Origin: Bryobacteraceae bacterium
GTDB taxonomy: Bacteria > Acidobacteriota > Terriglobia > Bryobacterales > Bryobacteraceae
Assembly (NCBI GenBank): GCA_947458745.1
Contig: CANGYQ010000003.1
Coordinates: forward strand, 248,001 to 312,000
Direction: 5' to 3'
DNA: 64,000 bases
Below the pieces are notes generated by a model. It had not been told where the DNA came from. It did not search any database and saw nothing but the letters and a program-made list of their open reading frames with translations. Position numbers and translations under genes: made by a program. Position 1 is the first letter of the stretch; every line of letters starts with the position of its first letter. Positions 53,258 through 61,764 of the stretch are shown here, in pieces.

Positions 53258-53463
53258 TTGTTCTCCACATCGCATCGACCGGCAAGCAACTCCGCTACCG
53301 TAGTGCGCTCCCAATCAATATCTGAACGAAGCTCACGGCCACTCACTCGTTCCAGTTCGCTGAGTGCCCGCCAATAGGCGTCCTGAGCGCGGATCACCCG
53401 TTGGATACGAATGGCCAGTTCAGCCTGGCCCAGTTGCTCGAGTAGATGCTGGTTCGATGCCAT
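53254..53463 (-). CDS. Small hypothetical protein (69 aa)
   Basis: An unrecognised 69-residue all-helical protein: ASNQHLLEQLGQAELAIRIQ, then RAQDAYWRALSELERVSGRE, ending in ELLAGRCDVENN. The AYWRALSELERVSG segment recalls a helix of TolC-type efflux proteins, but the rest does not fit. GGGAGGA 7 nt before the ATG fixes the start; the longer frame to 53535 is the read-through of the preceding gene. It lies just behind the MBL gene on the same strand and overlaps the McrC-like stop by 4 nt. Confidence 0.6.
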   Translation of the reverse strand: MASNQHLLEQLGQAELAIRIQRVIRAQDAYWRALSELERVSGRELRSDIDWERTTVAELLAGRCDVENN

Positions 53464-53536
53464 ATTCGCTATCCTCCCCTCAAAACACATCCAAATCATT
53501 CCCAAACCGCACCTCGCCCTTGTAGACCGACCCAAT

Positions 53537-54352
53537 CTACTTCATGAGCTCCTGCTCATTGGAGCTCCACAGCAGCTGGTGGTAGAGCACTAGCAACTTG
53601 GGCTTGGCGCGGTTGGCGATTTCGCCTAACTGGACGGAGGAGGTGTGGGCGCGGGAGTGGTAGGTTTGCCATTGTGGGGGGCGCTTTTTGAAGCCCGCCA
53701 CGCTGTAGACCTCGTGCAGCAGAATGTCGCAGCCCGAGCAGGCTTTGACGATGTTGTCGTTCGGGATGGTGTCGCCGGAGATGACGATGGTGCGGTCGGG
53801 GGTTTCAAAGCGGAGGGCGTAGGCTTCGCGCCATTCGCCGTGTTTGACCAGGAAGGCTTTGACGGTGACGTTGGCGTCCTTGTAGATGATGCCTTCGCGG
53901 TATTCGTGGGCGTTGACGAGGTAGGCGCGGGGGTCACCTTTTTCGTCGCCTTTGATGCGGACTTGGAGGTCCTGGCGGTAGGCGGCCAGGATGTGGCGGG
54001 CCATGTCTTTGATGCCTTTGGGGCCGTAGAGTTCGAGCGGAGCGTGACGGTCCAGCACGGCGGGGGTGAGGATCAGGTCCGGCAGGCCGGCGGTGTGGTC
54101 GGAGTGCAGGTGGGTGGCGAAGGCAGTCTTGAGGTTGCTGACGGCGAGCGCGGTGACGCCCTTGCGGGCTGCTGCGGCGGCGCGGCGGACGACGCCGGGG
54201 CCGAAATCGACCAGGTAGGGTTGACCGTTCACGACGACGGCGACGGCGGGGCCGGAACGGTCCGGGTCAGCGTTGGGGGTGCCGGTGCCTAGGAGCACCA
54301 ATTGGCTGGCGGGGGCGGCTAGCAGGCCGAGGCAAATGAGAGCGGAGAGCAT
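53537..54352 (-). CDS. Exported MBL-fold hydrolase, probably shortened by an in-frame TAG
   Basis: A 271-residue metallo-beta-lactamase-fold protein of the RNase Z/arylsulfatase-like branch with a signal peptide (LSALICLGLLAAPAS). Zinc ligands: THLHSDHTAG (residues 80-86), a later HGEW region, VISGDTIPND and the C-terminal YHSRAHTS. The frame ends ...SSNEQELMK-TAG. If the TAG is read through, the same frame continues for 18 codons (IGSVYKGEVRFGNDLDVF) to TGA at 53480. That ending looks like the normal C-terminus of this family, so a nonsense mutation is likely. TACCAT lies 8 nt before the ATG. Confidence 0.88.
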   Translation of the reverse strand: MLSALICLGLLAAPASQLVLLGTGTPNADPDRSGPAVAVVVNGQPYLVDFGPGVVRRAAAAARKGVTALAVSNLKTAFATHLHSDHTAGLPDLILTPAVLDRHAPLELYGPKGIKDMARHILAAYRQDLQVRIKGDEKGDPRAYLVNAHEYREGIIYKDANVTVKAFLVKHGEWREAYALRFETPDRTIVISGDTIPNDNIVKACSGCDILLHEVYSVAGFKKRPPQWQTYHSRAHTSSVQLGEIANRAKPKLLVLYHQLLWSSNEQELMK

Positions 54353-54360
54353 CTGGGGGC

Positions 54361-54366
54361 ATGGTA
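54361..54366 (-). promoter_or_regulatory. -10 element TACCAT before the MBL-fold gene
   Basis: TACCAT on the minus strand, 8 nt before the ATG at 54352. Confidence 0.5.
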
Positions 54367-54569
54367 CTGCATGGTGGGCGGCGGGTGCGGCGCGGGTCAG
54401 TTGGAGTCGCTCGATCTGGTCTGAGCTCGCAAGGCTGCGGGATAAGTTCGGCAGGCCCCTCCTGCGGGTCGGGGCTCGGCACGGCTGTGTCCTTGGTTCG
54501 AAGCGCTAGTTGGGCTTGAGGGCTGGTGCTGACCGTTTCTGCGGCCTCATCGGGCGCGGTGGGGCTTGA

Positions 54570-54575
54570 TATCAT
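54570..54575 (+). promoter_or_regulatory. -10 element TATCAT before the DUF1549/DUF1553 gene
   Basis: TATCAT ends 8 nt before the ATG at 54584. It argues against the in-frame TTG at 54566, which would overlap the box. Confidence 0.55.
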
Positions 54576-54583
54576 TCATCGTA

Positions 54584-57046
54584 ATGACATTCCTTGCGCA
54601 CCGGTGGGCCGGAGGCCTGATTTTGTTGACCGGCATCGCCTTCGGGGCTGATGAATCGGCGGAGAAGGCGGAGGCCATCTTCAAGGCGAACTGCTATTCG
54701 TGCCACGGCGCGGCGCTGAAGATGTCGAAGTTGGATTTGCGCACGCGCGAAACCATTCTCAAGGGCGGCGAACACGGCGCGGTGGTGGTGCCGAACAACC
54801 CGGAAGCGAGCTTGCTCTACAAGCTGGTCTCGGGCGCTCAACAGCCGTCGATGCCACCGGGCAAGAAGCTGGCGGCGGCGGATATTGAGATGCTCCGCAC
54901 CTGGATTGATCGCGGTGCGCCTTACGATGGCATTGCTCCGGCGGATGAAGACAAGCTGAAGACGCTGGCCAAGCTGGAAGACCGGCCGATCCGGCCGGAA
55001 GAGCGGAAGTTCTGGAGCTTTCAACCGGTGAAGCGTCCGGCGGTGAAGGGCGCGGGCTCCGCTGCGGTGGATGAGCTGTGGTTGAAGTCGCTGGCGGCCA
55101 AGGGGCTGAAACCGAACCCGCAAGCCGACCGCCGCAGTCTGATCCGGCGCGCTTATCTCGACTTGATTGGGCTGGCACCGACGCCCGATCAAGTGACGGC
55201 GTTTGTGAACGACAAATCGCCCAATGCGTGGCCCAAGCTTGTCGATCAACTGCTGGCTTCGCCGCATTATGGCGAGCGCTGGGGGCGGCACTGGCTGGAC
55301 TTGGCTCGCTATTCCGATTCGGCCGGCTATGAGTTCGACCGCGACCGGCCCACGATGTTCCACTACCGGGATTGGGTGATCGCGGCGTTCAACCGCGACG
55401 TTCCGTACAACGAGTTCGTGCGGTTGCAGTTGGCCGGTGACGAGCTGAAGCCCGGCGATCGTGAAGGCCGCGTGGCCAGCGTCTATCTGCGGCTGGGCCA
55501 GGAAGCCAACATCAAGACGGCGCAGACGCGCATGGATGAGCTGGATGATCTGCTGGCCACCACCGGTGGGTCGATGCTGGGTATGACGATTGGCTGCGCG
55601 CGCTGCCACAACCACAAGTTCGACCCGATTCCGCAGAAGGACTACTACCGCATGCAGGCCGTCTTCTTTTCGGCCAAGCCGGTGGAAGAGCCGTTTGCGG
55701 AAGCCGCGGCCATTGCCGCGCACAAGACGGCGCTGGCGGAATGGAACGCCAAGCTGAAGGAACTGCGCGCCGCCAAGGGGCAGATCGACAAACCGTATCG
55801 GGAACGGTTGTTGGACGAGAAGAAGTCGAAGCTGCCGGAGTTCTTCCAGATCGCGCTGAAGACGCCCGCAGACAAGCGCACCGAAGGCCAGCGGCTGAAC
55901 GCCATCCAGGTAGAGAAATTCCTGGTGGTGGACGACAAGGAGTTGCAGCCGCTGCTGAATGCCGATGAGCGGGCACGGTGGACGAAGCTTAGGGAAGAGA
56001 TTGCGGCGCTGGACAAGAAGAAGCCCGAGATCCCGACGCTGCTGACGATTGAGGAGAAGCGGGCGGATCCGTCGTACTTCCTCCACCACGGCAGCGTGGA
56101 TTCGCCGGGTACGGAGATGAAGCCGGGCATCTTGAGCGTGGCGCATGAGGGCGAATGGGCGTTCCCCGATAAGACCACCGGACCCGGGTTGGGCCGCCGG
56201 GCGGCGTTTGCCGACTGGGTGACGTCGCCCAGCAATCCGCTGTCGGCGCGCGTGATGGTGAACCGGATCTGGCAGCATCACTTTGGGGAAGGCCTTGTCC
56301 GGACGACGTCGAACTTTGGCAAGACGGGCGAGTTGCCCACGCACCCGGAATTGCTCGATTGGCTGGCGAGCGAGTTTGTGCAGCAGGGCTGGTCCATCAA
56401 AAAGATGCACCGGACGCTGATGCTGTCGCAGGTCTACCAGCAATCGAGCAGTGATCGTGCGGACGGCATTGCGGCTGACCCTGAGAATCGCCTGCTGTGG
56501 CGGCAGGCTCGGCAACGCCTGGAAGCGGAGATTATCCGGGATCAGATTCTGGCGGCAGCGGGCACGTTGAAGCTGGACCTGGGCGGCCCGGGCGTCTATC
56601 CGTTTATTGATCCGTCGCTCTATGCCGGGTCGAGCGGGCGCACGTGGCCGGGCAAGCAGATTGATGATCCTTCGACATTCCGCCGCAGCGTCTACATCTT
56701 CCAGAAGCGCACCATTCAGGTGCCGATGATGGAGCTGTTTGATACGCCGAACGGCATTGGGTCGTGCTCGCGCCGCAACCGCTCGACGATTGCGACGCAG
56801 GCGCTGATCCTGATGAACAACGCTTTCGTGCTGGATCAAGCCAAGCGCTTTGCGGCGCGGCTGAAGCAGGAGGCGGGCGACCAGCCGGCGGCGCAGGTGA
56901 AGCGGGCGTTTGACCTGACGCTTTCGCGCGCGCCGTCGCCCAAGGAACTGGCCGAAGCGGTCAGCTTTATCGGGTCCGCGCCGGAAGGCCTGGTCGACTT
57001 TGCGCAGACGATTTTCAACCTGAACGAGTTCGCGTACATCCCTTAG
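54584..57046 (+). CDS. Exported DUF1549/DUF1553 protein with Planctomycete-type cytochrome c domain
   Basis: An 820-residue secreted protein. A signal peptide (HRWAGGLILLTGIAFG) is followed by a PSCyt1 domain with one CxxCH haem site (KANCYSCHGAAL, about residue 37) and a distal Met-rich segment (SMPPGKKL). DUF1549 (RSLIRRAYLDLIGLAPTPDQ; YGERWGRHWLDLARYSDSAG) and DUF1553 (SPSNPLSARVMVNRIWQHHF; RRSVYIFQKR) complete the protein. Partnership with a DUF1501 protein is characteristic of Planctomycetes and Acidobacteria. The reaction is unknown; polysaccharide or sulfated-sugar catabolism is often suggested. The ATG at 54584 is set by the -10 box. Confidence 0.93.
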   Translation: MTFLAHRWAGGLILLTGIAFGADESAEKAEAIFKANCYSCHGAALKMSKLDLRTRETILKGGEHGAVVVPNNPEASLLYKLVSGAQQPSMPPGKKLAAADIEMLRTWIDRGAPYDGIAPADEDKLKTLAKLEDRPIRPEERKFWSFQPVKRPAVKGAGSAAVDELWLKSLAAKGLKPNPQADRRSLIRRAYLDLIGLAPTPDQVTAFVNDKSPNAWPKLVDQLLASPHYGERWGRHWLDLARYSDSAGYEFDRDRPTMFHYRDWVIAAFNRDVPYNEFVRLQLAGDELKPGDREGRVASVYLRLGQEANIKTAQTRMDELDDLLATTGGSMLGMTIGCARCHNHKFDPIPQKDYYRMQAVFFSAKPVEEPFAEAAAIAAHKTALAEWNAKLKELRAAKGQIDKPYRERLLDEKKSKLPEFFQIALKTPADKRTEGQRLNAIQVEKFLVVDDKELQPLLNADERARWTKLREEIAALDKKKPEIPTLLTIEEKRADPSYFLHHGSVDSPGTEMKPGILSVAHEGEWAFPDKTTGPGLGRRAAFADWVTSPSNPLSARVMVNRIWQHHFGEGLVRTTSNFGKTGELPTHPELLDWLASEFVQQGWSIKKMHRTLMLSQVYQQSSSDRADGIAADPENRLLWRQARQRLEAEIIRDQILAAAGTLKLDLGGPGVYPFIDPSLYAGSSGRTWPGKQIDDPSTFRRSVYIFQKRTIQVPMMELFDTPNGIGSCSRRNRSTIATQALILMNNAFVLDQAKRFAARLKQEAGDQPAAQVKRAFDLTLSRAPSPKELAEAVSFIGSAPEGLVDFAQTIFNLNEFAYIP

Positions 57047-57055
57047 GACAACACC

Positions 57056-58456
57056 ATGAGCCAGCGCTTTCTTTCACGCCGCGAGTTGATGTTCCGGGCC
57101 GGAGGCGGCATTGCGTCGCTGGCCGTTTCCGACATGCTGGCCCGGGCGGCCACCACCTCTCCCTTGGCTCCCAAGATGCCGCACTATGCAGGCAAGGCCA
57201 AGGCCGTGATCTCCGTGTTCTGTTACGGGGGCGTCAGCCATGTCGATACGTTTGACCCGAAGCCGGAGCTCGCGCGCCGTGCCGGGGAGGCGTTGTCGGG
57301 CAAGGGTGAAGTGGTGGTGTCGCAGGGCACGCCCGGCGGCATTCTGCCGTCACCCTGGAAGTTCAAGAAATATGGCCAGAGCGGCATGGACGTGAGTGAG
57401 CTGTTTCCGCATGTCGCCAAGCATGTGGACGACATCGCTTTCATCCGGTCAATGTACTCGCTGTCGAATGACCACGCGCCGGCGTTGTTCCAGATGAACA
57501 CCGGCAGCGTGCTGACCGGACATCCGTCGATGGGCAGTTGGATCACTTATGGCCTGGGCACCGAGAACCAGAATCTGCCGGCCTATATCGTGTTCCAGGA
57601 TTGGCGCGGCGGACCGATTGGTGGCGCTCCGAATTGGGGTAATGGGTATATGCCGGCGATGTATCAGGGCACGCCGTTCCGCTCGACGGGCGATCCGATT
57701 GTCGATCTGAAGCCGCCGGAGGGCATGACGCCCGAACGGCAGAAGCGCTGGCTGGGCTTTCTCGACAAGTTGAACGCGGAGCATGCGGCGAAGAACCCGC
57801 AGGATTCCGAGTTTGCCGCCCGCATCGCTTCTTTTGAGCTGGCGTATCAGATGCAGAAGCATGCCACCGATGCCGTGGCGATCAACACGGAGCCGCAGCA
57901 TATCCGGGACATGTATGGCGTCGATGGCGAGCGCACGCAGTATGTCGGCAAGCAGTTGCTGATGGCGCGGCGGTTGGTGGAGCGGGGCGTGCGGTTTGTG
58001 CAGGTCTATTCCGGTGGCGGCAACTTCCAGGAGAGCTGGGACGCGCACTGGGACTTGAAGGCCAACCACGAGATGCACTGCGGCGAGACCGACCAGCCGG
58101 TGGCGGCGCTGCTGGCTGATCTGAAGCAGCGGGGCTTGCTCGATTCGACGCTAGTGATCTGGCACGGCGAGTTCGGCCGCATGCCGATCTCGCAGCGCCT
58201 GGATGGCCGTGACCACAACCCCTATGGCTACACGGTGTGGATGGCGGGCGGCGGCATCAAGGGCGGTCAAGTCATCGGCGCGACGGACGAGTTTGGCTAT
58301 AAGGCGGTGGAGAACCGCAAGTCAGTGAACGATCTCCACGCCACGATGCTGCACTGCCTGGGCTTTAACCATGAGAAGCTGACCTACCCCTACAACGGTC
58401 GCAACATGCGGCTGACAGATGTCAGTGGCAATTTGATCAAGGAATTGGTGGCCTAG
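57056..58456 (+). CDS. DUF1501 family Tat-exported protein
   Basis: A 466-residue protein with a Tat signal (LSRRELMFRAGGGIASLAVS, reading SRRELMFRAGGG). DUF1501 belongs to the alkaline-phosphatase/sulfatase-like superfamily. ISVFCYGGVSHVDTFDPKP holds a metal-ligand Asp, DDIAFIRSMYSLSNDHAPA lies in the middle, and LVIWHGEFGRMPISQ with GRDHNPYGYTVWMAGGGIKG carries the late His/Asp ligands. It starts 9 nt after the DUF1553 gene, as usual for this pair. Substrate unknown. Confidence 0.93.
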   Translation: MSQRFLSRRELMFRAGGGIASLAVSDMLARAATTSPLAPKMPHYAGKAKAVISVFCYGGVSHVDTFDPKPELARRAGEALSGKGEVVVSQGTPGGILPSPWKFKKYGQSGMDVSELFPHVAKHVDDIAFIRSMYSLSNDHAPALFQMNTGSVLTGHPSMGSWITYGLGTENQNLPAYIVFQDWRGGPIGGAPNWGNGYMPAMYQGTPFRSTGDPIVDLKPPEGMTPERQKRWLGFLDKLNAEHAAKNPQDSEFAARIASFELAYQMQKHATDAVAINTEPQHIRDMYGVDGERTQYVGKQLLMARRLVERGVRFVQVYSGGGNFQESWDAHWDLKANHEMHCGETDQPVAALLADLKQRGLLDSTLVIWHGEFGRMPISQRLDGRDHNPYGYTVWMAGGGIKGGQVIGATDEFGYKAVENRKSVNDLHATMLHCLGFNHEKLTYPYNGRNMRLTDVSGNLIKELVA

Positions 58457-58492
58457 CCACCGCCCCGGCCATCAACCGCCACCCCGGCGCGC

Positions 58493-58498
58493 TATGAT
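58493..58498 (+). promoter_or_regulatory. -10 element TATGAT before the oxidoreductase gene
   Basis: TATGAT ends 6 nt before the GTG at 58505, although the gene follows the DUF1501 stop by only 48 nt. The oxidoreductase thus has its own promoter. Confidence 0.5.
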
Positions 58499-58504
58499 GC
58501 CGGA

Positions 58505-59770
58505 GTGAAGCGTCGCATTTTCTTTCAGGCTGCCTTGTCGGCGGCTCCCATTCTTTACGGCCAACCGGCCCGCCGGTACAAGACGGCCCTCATCGGGTCC
58601 GGGTGGTGGGGCATGAACATTCTGCGGGAGGCGCTGGCTTCCGGGCAGTGTTCCGCGGTGGCGCTGGTGGACCCGGATGCGAGCCAGATTGCGAAGGCTC
58701 AAGCGGAGATCACGAAGCTCTCTTCTGATCAGCCGCGCGTCTACAAGGACTATCGCGAGATGCTGGCCAAGGAGCGGCCGGATATTGCCATCGTCGCCAC
58801 GCCGGACCATTGGCATGCGCTGCCCACCATCGACGCCGTCAAGGCCGGGGCGCATGTCTATGTCGAAAAGCCGATCAGCCACACCATCGATGAAGGCAAA
58901 GCGATGGTGAAGGCGGCGCGGGCGGCGGACCGGGTGGTGCAGGTGGGTTTGCACCGGCGGCTTACTCCGCATGGGCTTTCCGGAATGGAGTTTTTGAAGT
59001 CCGGCAAAGTGGGCAAGGTGGGCATGGTGCGGATCTTCGCCAATGCCAGTGGCGGCGCGGGCACGCGGGTGCCGGATAGTGATCCGCCAGCCGGGTTGGA
59101 TTGGGATATGTGGCTGGGCCCGGCGCCCAAGCGCGCTTACAACAAGGCCATTCATCCGCGAGGGTTCCGGCACTTTCTCGACTACGCGAACGGAACGCTG
59201 GGCGATTGGGGCGTGCACTGGATGGACCAGGTGCTGTGGTGGACCGAAGAGACGCATCCCAAGACGGTCTATTCCACCGCCGGACGCATGGTGAGGCAGG
59301 ATACAACCGATGCGCCGGATACGCAGATGGTGACCTATGAGTTTGAGAGCTTCCGCTGCCTGTGGGAGCAGCGCCACTATGCGGGCGAGGGCGCGGAGAA
59401 GCATCTGATCGGCGCGTACTTCTATGGCACCGAAGGCGTTTTCCACCTGGGTTATCGCGATGGCTGGACGTTCTACCCGGTGAAGAAGGGCCAACAGACC
59501 ATTCACGTAGAGCCGCAACTGAACCAGCCCGACGGGCAGAACATCCGGGAGCTATGGGCGGACTTCCTAACCGCCATTGAGAAGCGGCAGAAGCCAGTGG
59601 CTGATATTGAAGTGGGCCACCGCGCCACGGCGGCGTCTCTGCTGGGGATGGTGAGCTGGCGCGCCGGGCGGAGTGTCCGGTGGGATGGGCAGAAGTGTGT
59701 GGGCGACCCGGAGGCGAACCGGCTGTTGCGGCGCGCCTACCGGGCGCCTTGGAAGTATCCGGAGGCTTGA
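58505..59770 (+). CDS. Gfo/Idh/MocA family oxidoreductase, Tat-exported
   Basis: A 421-residue NAD(P)-dependent oxidoreductase acting on a sugar or polyol. A Tat-like leader (KRRIFFQAALSAAPILYG) precedes the Rossmann domain: TALIGSGWWGMNILREAL, VDPDASQIA, IVATPDHWHALPTIDAVKAG and VYVEKPISHTIDEGKAMV, with the EKP lysine intact. The C-terminal alpha/beta domain has RGFRHFLDYANGTLGDWGVH. The start is GTG at 58505. Family members in this phylum, next to DUF1501/DUF1553 genes, are thought to process polysaccharide-derived sugars. Confidence 0.92.
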   Translation: MKRRIFFQAALSAAPILYGQPARRYKTALIGSGWWGMNILREALASGQCSAVALVDPDASQIAKAQAEITKLSSDQPRVYKDYREMLAKERPDIAIVATPDHWHALPTIDAVKAGAHVYVEKPISHTIDEGKAMVKAARAADRVVQVGLHRRLTPHGLSGMEFLKSGKVGKVGMVRIFANASGGAGTRVPDSDPPAGLDWDMWLGPAPKRAYNKAIHPRGFRHFLDYANGTLGDWGVHWMDQVLWWTEETHPKTVYSTAGRMVRQDTTDAPDTQMVTYEFESFRCLWEQRHYAGEGAEKHLIGAYFYGTEGVFHLGYRDGWTFYPVKKGQQTIHVEPQLNQPDGQNIRELWADFLTAIEKRQKPVADIEVGHRATAASLLGMVSWRAGRSVRWDGQKCVGDPEANRLLRRAYRAPWKYPEA

Positions 59771-59785
59771 ACGATCAACGCCGTT

Positions 59786-60472
59786 TCACCGGATGTGCTT
59801 GTACATCCAGGCGAGACGGTGGGGGTTGACGCCCAGGGTGTAGCCTGCTTGGATCAACACCCAAACGGTGAGGGCGTGCAGCAGGCCGCCATTTTTCCAG
59901 CGGCGGGGGGAGACGTAGATCTTCTGGGGGAGAAACCGGAGTGGTCCGGCCCGGTGGAGGCGCCGGGCGAGTTCGTAGTCTTCCATGATGGGCCAGGGGC
60001 GGTAGCCGCCGGTGCGAAGGAAGAAGTCCCGGCGGACCCAGATGCCGGAGTCGCCATAGAAGATGCCAAAGGGCAGGCGGGCGCGGTAGATCCAGTTGAA
60101 GGTGCGGGCCACCCAGTCATCGCCGCCGAACTGGGTGTCGAAGTTGCCGCCAGGGATGGCTGGATCATTGGCGGCGGCGCGAAGAGCATCCAGGGCTCCG
60201 GCCTCGAGCAGCGTATCGGCGTGGAGAAACAGGAGGATGTCGCCAGCGGCGGCGGCGGCTCCGGAGTTCATTTGCTTCGCCCGCCCGGGGTCGGTGACCA
60301 GCACCCGCGCTCCGGCGGCCTGGGCGAGCGCTACAGTTCGGTCCTGGCTGCCACCATCGACGATGATCACTTCATGGGGACCCTGAAGTTGCAGGCAGGC
60401 AAGCAGATCGCCCAGGACGGATTCTTCGTTGAGTGCCGGGATGACGACGGAGACCGTGGGCGGGGCATTCAT
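59786..60472 (-). CDS. Glycosyltransferase family 2, TIGR04283 type
   Basis: A 228-residue GT-A glycosyltransferase. VSVVIPALNEESVLGDLL opens the fold. HEVIIVDGGSQDRTVALAQA and GRAKQMNSGAAAAAGDILLF-type segments lead to LFLHADTLLE, the DxD-like metal site, and MEDYELARRLHRAG is the late ED motif. This set matches the TIGR04283 family, annotated as arsenosugar-type glycosyltransferases. The ATG at 60472 is the family-like start; the frame is open to 60508. The usual partner (TIGR04282, DUF2064) is not adjacent. Confidence 0.88.
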   Translation of the reverse strand: MNAPPTVSVVIPALNEESVLGDLLACLQLQGPHEVIIVDGGSQDRTVALAQAAGARVLVTDPGRAKQMNSGAAAAAGDILLFLHADTLLEAGALDALRAAANDPAIPGGNFDTQFGGDDWVARTFNWIYRARLPFGIFYGDSGIWVRRDFFLRTGGYRPWPIMEDYELARRLHRAGPLRFLPQKIYVSPRRWKNGGLLHALTVWVLIQAGYTLGVNPHRLAWMYKHIR

Positions 60473-60549
60473 GATGGTGAGCCTGGCGGGGCTGGTGTCA
60501 GGCGGCATTTCAGGGTCGCAGCGTGGACCGTAGTCATCCGGTCGAGAGT

Positions 60550-61056
60550 CTAGGTCCGGCCGCGCGGGCTTTCTCCGCGACCGGCCACAGGCTTGACGAC
60601 GCCCGGTCCGCAGACGGCGACGCCGGTTTCGAGCAGGGCGCTCAAGAAGTTGTAAAGCACGGCGTAGATGCCTTGCTCGTTGACCGGCTGACGACCGGGC
60701 ATGCGGAAGCGCGTCGAAAGCTCTTTGCTGACCTGCACTTTGATCGACCGGTTCTGCAGACGGCCGGAACGGTCCCGGACGTTGGCGACGGAGAAGGGCG
60801 TCTGGAGCACTTGGCCGGATTTGCCATCGACATAAAACTGGCAGCGGGAAAACCAGCCGGCGTTGCCGGAATCGGTGGCGTCAAACAGGAGCAAGGGCGA
60901 ATCGCGGTCTCCGGCGGTCAGTTCCAGCGTGAGGGCGCGTGGCGTGTCGTCCAAGGGACGGACGTCGAAACCCAGCTGGCGCGACAGATTGTCGATAATC
61001 TGCGAGTCCAGCTCCAGCAGGAGCATCTTGTGTTCGCCAGCTTGAATGACCTGCAT
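60550..61056 (-). CDS. Hypothetical protein (168 aa)
   Basis: I do not recognise this protein. The 168 residues are mostly beta-type at first (MLLLELDSQIIDNLSRQLGF, ALTLELTAGDRDSPLLLFDA) and include two cysteines. The end is basic and Gly/Pro-rich (PVAGRGESPRGRT). There is no signal peptide or membrane helix. On the minus strand TAGAAT lies 15 nt before the ATG and overlaps the -10 of the divergent HAD gene. It is real by codon pattern and position, but of unknown role. Confidence 0.6.
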   Translation of the reverse strand: MQVIQAGEHKMLLLELDSQIIDNLSRQLGFDVRPLDDTPRALTLELTAGDRDSPLLLFDATDSGNAGWFSRCQFYVDGKSGQVLQTPFSVANVRDRSGRLQNRSIKVQVSKELSTRFRMPGRQPVNEQGIYAVLYNFLSALLETGVAVCGPGVVKPVAGRGESPRGRT

Positions 61057-61070
61057 AGAGATGAACCCAC

Positions 61071-61077
61071 TATTCTA
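61071..61077. promoter_or_regulatory. Overlapping divergent -10 elements
   Basis: Plus strand TATTCT (61071-61076) ends 7 nt before the GTG at 61084. Minus strand TAGAAT (61077-61072) ends 15 nt before the ATG at 61056. The two boxes share five base pairs. Confidence 0.5.
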
Positions 61078-61083
61078 GTGGAT

Positions 61084-61764
61084 GTGAGGACACCACTGAT
61101 CCTGTTCGACATTGACGGCACGCTGCTGCGCCGTTCCGGGCCGCATCACCGGCAGGCGCTGGAGGCGGCGGTCGAGGACGTGACGGGCGCGGCGGCGAGC
61201 ACTGAATCGATTCCGGTGGCCGGCATGCTGGATGGCGTCATTCTCACGCTGATGATGAAGGCGGCGGGGTTGAAGGCGACGGCGATTCGCGCGGCACTGC
61301 CTGCGGTAATGGCCCGGGCGCAGGAGCTGTATGGCGAATCGTGCCCGGATCTGCGGCGGCGGGTCTGCCCGGGTGTCCGGCAGCTGTTGCCGCGCCTTTT
61401 GCGCCAGGGAGCGGTGATCGGCCTGGTGACCGGCAACCTGAGCCAGATCGGGTGGACGAAAATGGAGCGAGCGGGTTTGCGGGCGCATTTTCGGCTTGGC
61501 GCTTTTGCGGAGATGGGCCGGACCCGGGGTGAGCTGGCCCGGATGGCGCGGCGTCAGGCAATGGCGGAAGGTTGGATTACGCGGCAAAGCCCGGCGGTGC
61601 TGATCGGCGATCACATCAACGACATCCGGGCAGCGCGGGAGGCGAAGATGCGCTCTGTGGCGGTGGCGACGGGCGTGTTGCCGCGGGCGGAACTGGTGCC
61701 GCATCAGCCTGATTTTCTGTTGGACGATTTACGGTCATTTGACCTGGATGAGGTGTTGCGTTGA
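61084..61764 (+). CDS. HAD-superfamily phosphatase
   Basis: A 226-residue haloacid dehalogenase-type hydrolase, cytoplasmic. Motif I is FDIDGTLLRRSG (nucleophile and acid/base Asp), motif II is GLVTGNLSQ (Thr), the Lys/Arg lies in the KMERAGLR helix and motif III is VLIGDHINDI (Asp pair). The helical cap between the motifs is C1-type, as in phosphoglycolate phosphatase. The start is GTG at 61084, chosen because the fold begins two codons later and TATTCT lies 7 nt upstream. The frame continues further upstream only as antisense of the neighbour. Confidence 0.88.
   Translation: MRTPLILFDIDGTLLRRSGPHHRQALEAAVEDVTGAAASTESIPVAGMLDGVILTLMMKAAGLKATAIRAALPAVMARAQELYGESCPDLRRRVCPGVRQLLPRLLRQGAVIGLVTGNLSQIGWTKMERAGLRAHFRLGAFAEMGRTRGELARMARRQAMAEGWITRQSPAVLIGDHINDIRAAREAKMRSVAVATGVLPRAELVPHQPDFLLDDLRSFDLDEVLR

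Noticed and set aside
54367..54569. Possible tRNA or small RNA between the MBL and DUF1549/DUF1553 genes (a GGTTCGAAGC stretch)
   Set aside because: The arms around the T-loop-like sequence do not pair and no acceptor stem or anticodon arm can be drawn.
54572..56839. A 755-codon open frame antisense to the DUF1549/DUF1553 gene
   Set aside because: It is the mirror of a GC-rich coding strand with strong third-position bias. It is rich in Arg, His, Gln and Leu and has no domain-like pattern, while the sense strand has clear motifs.
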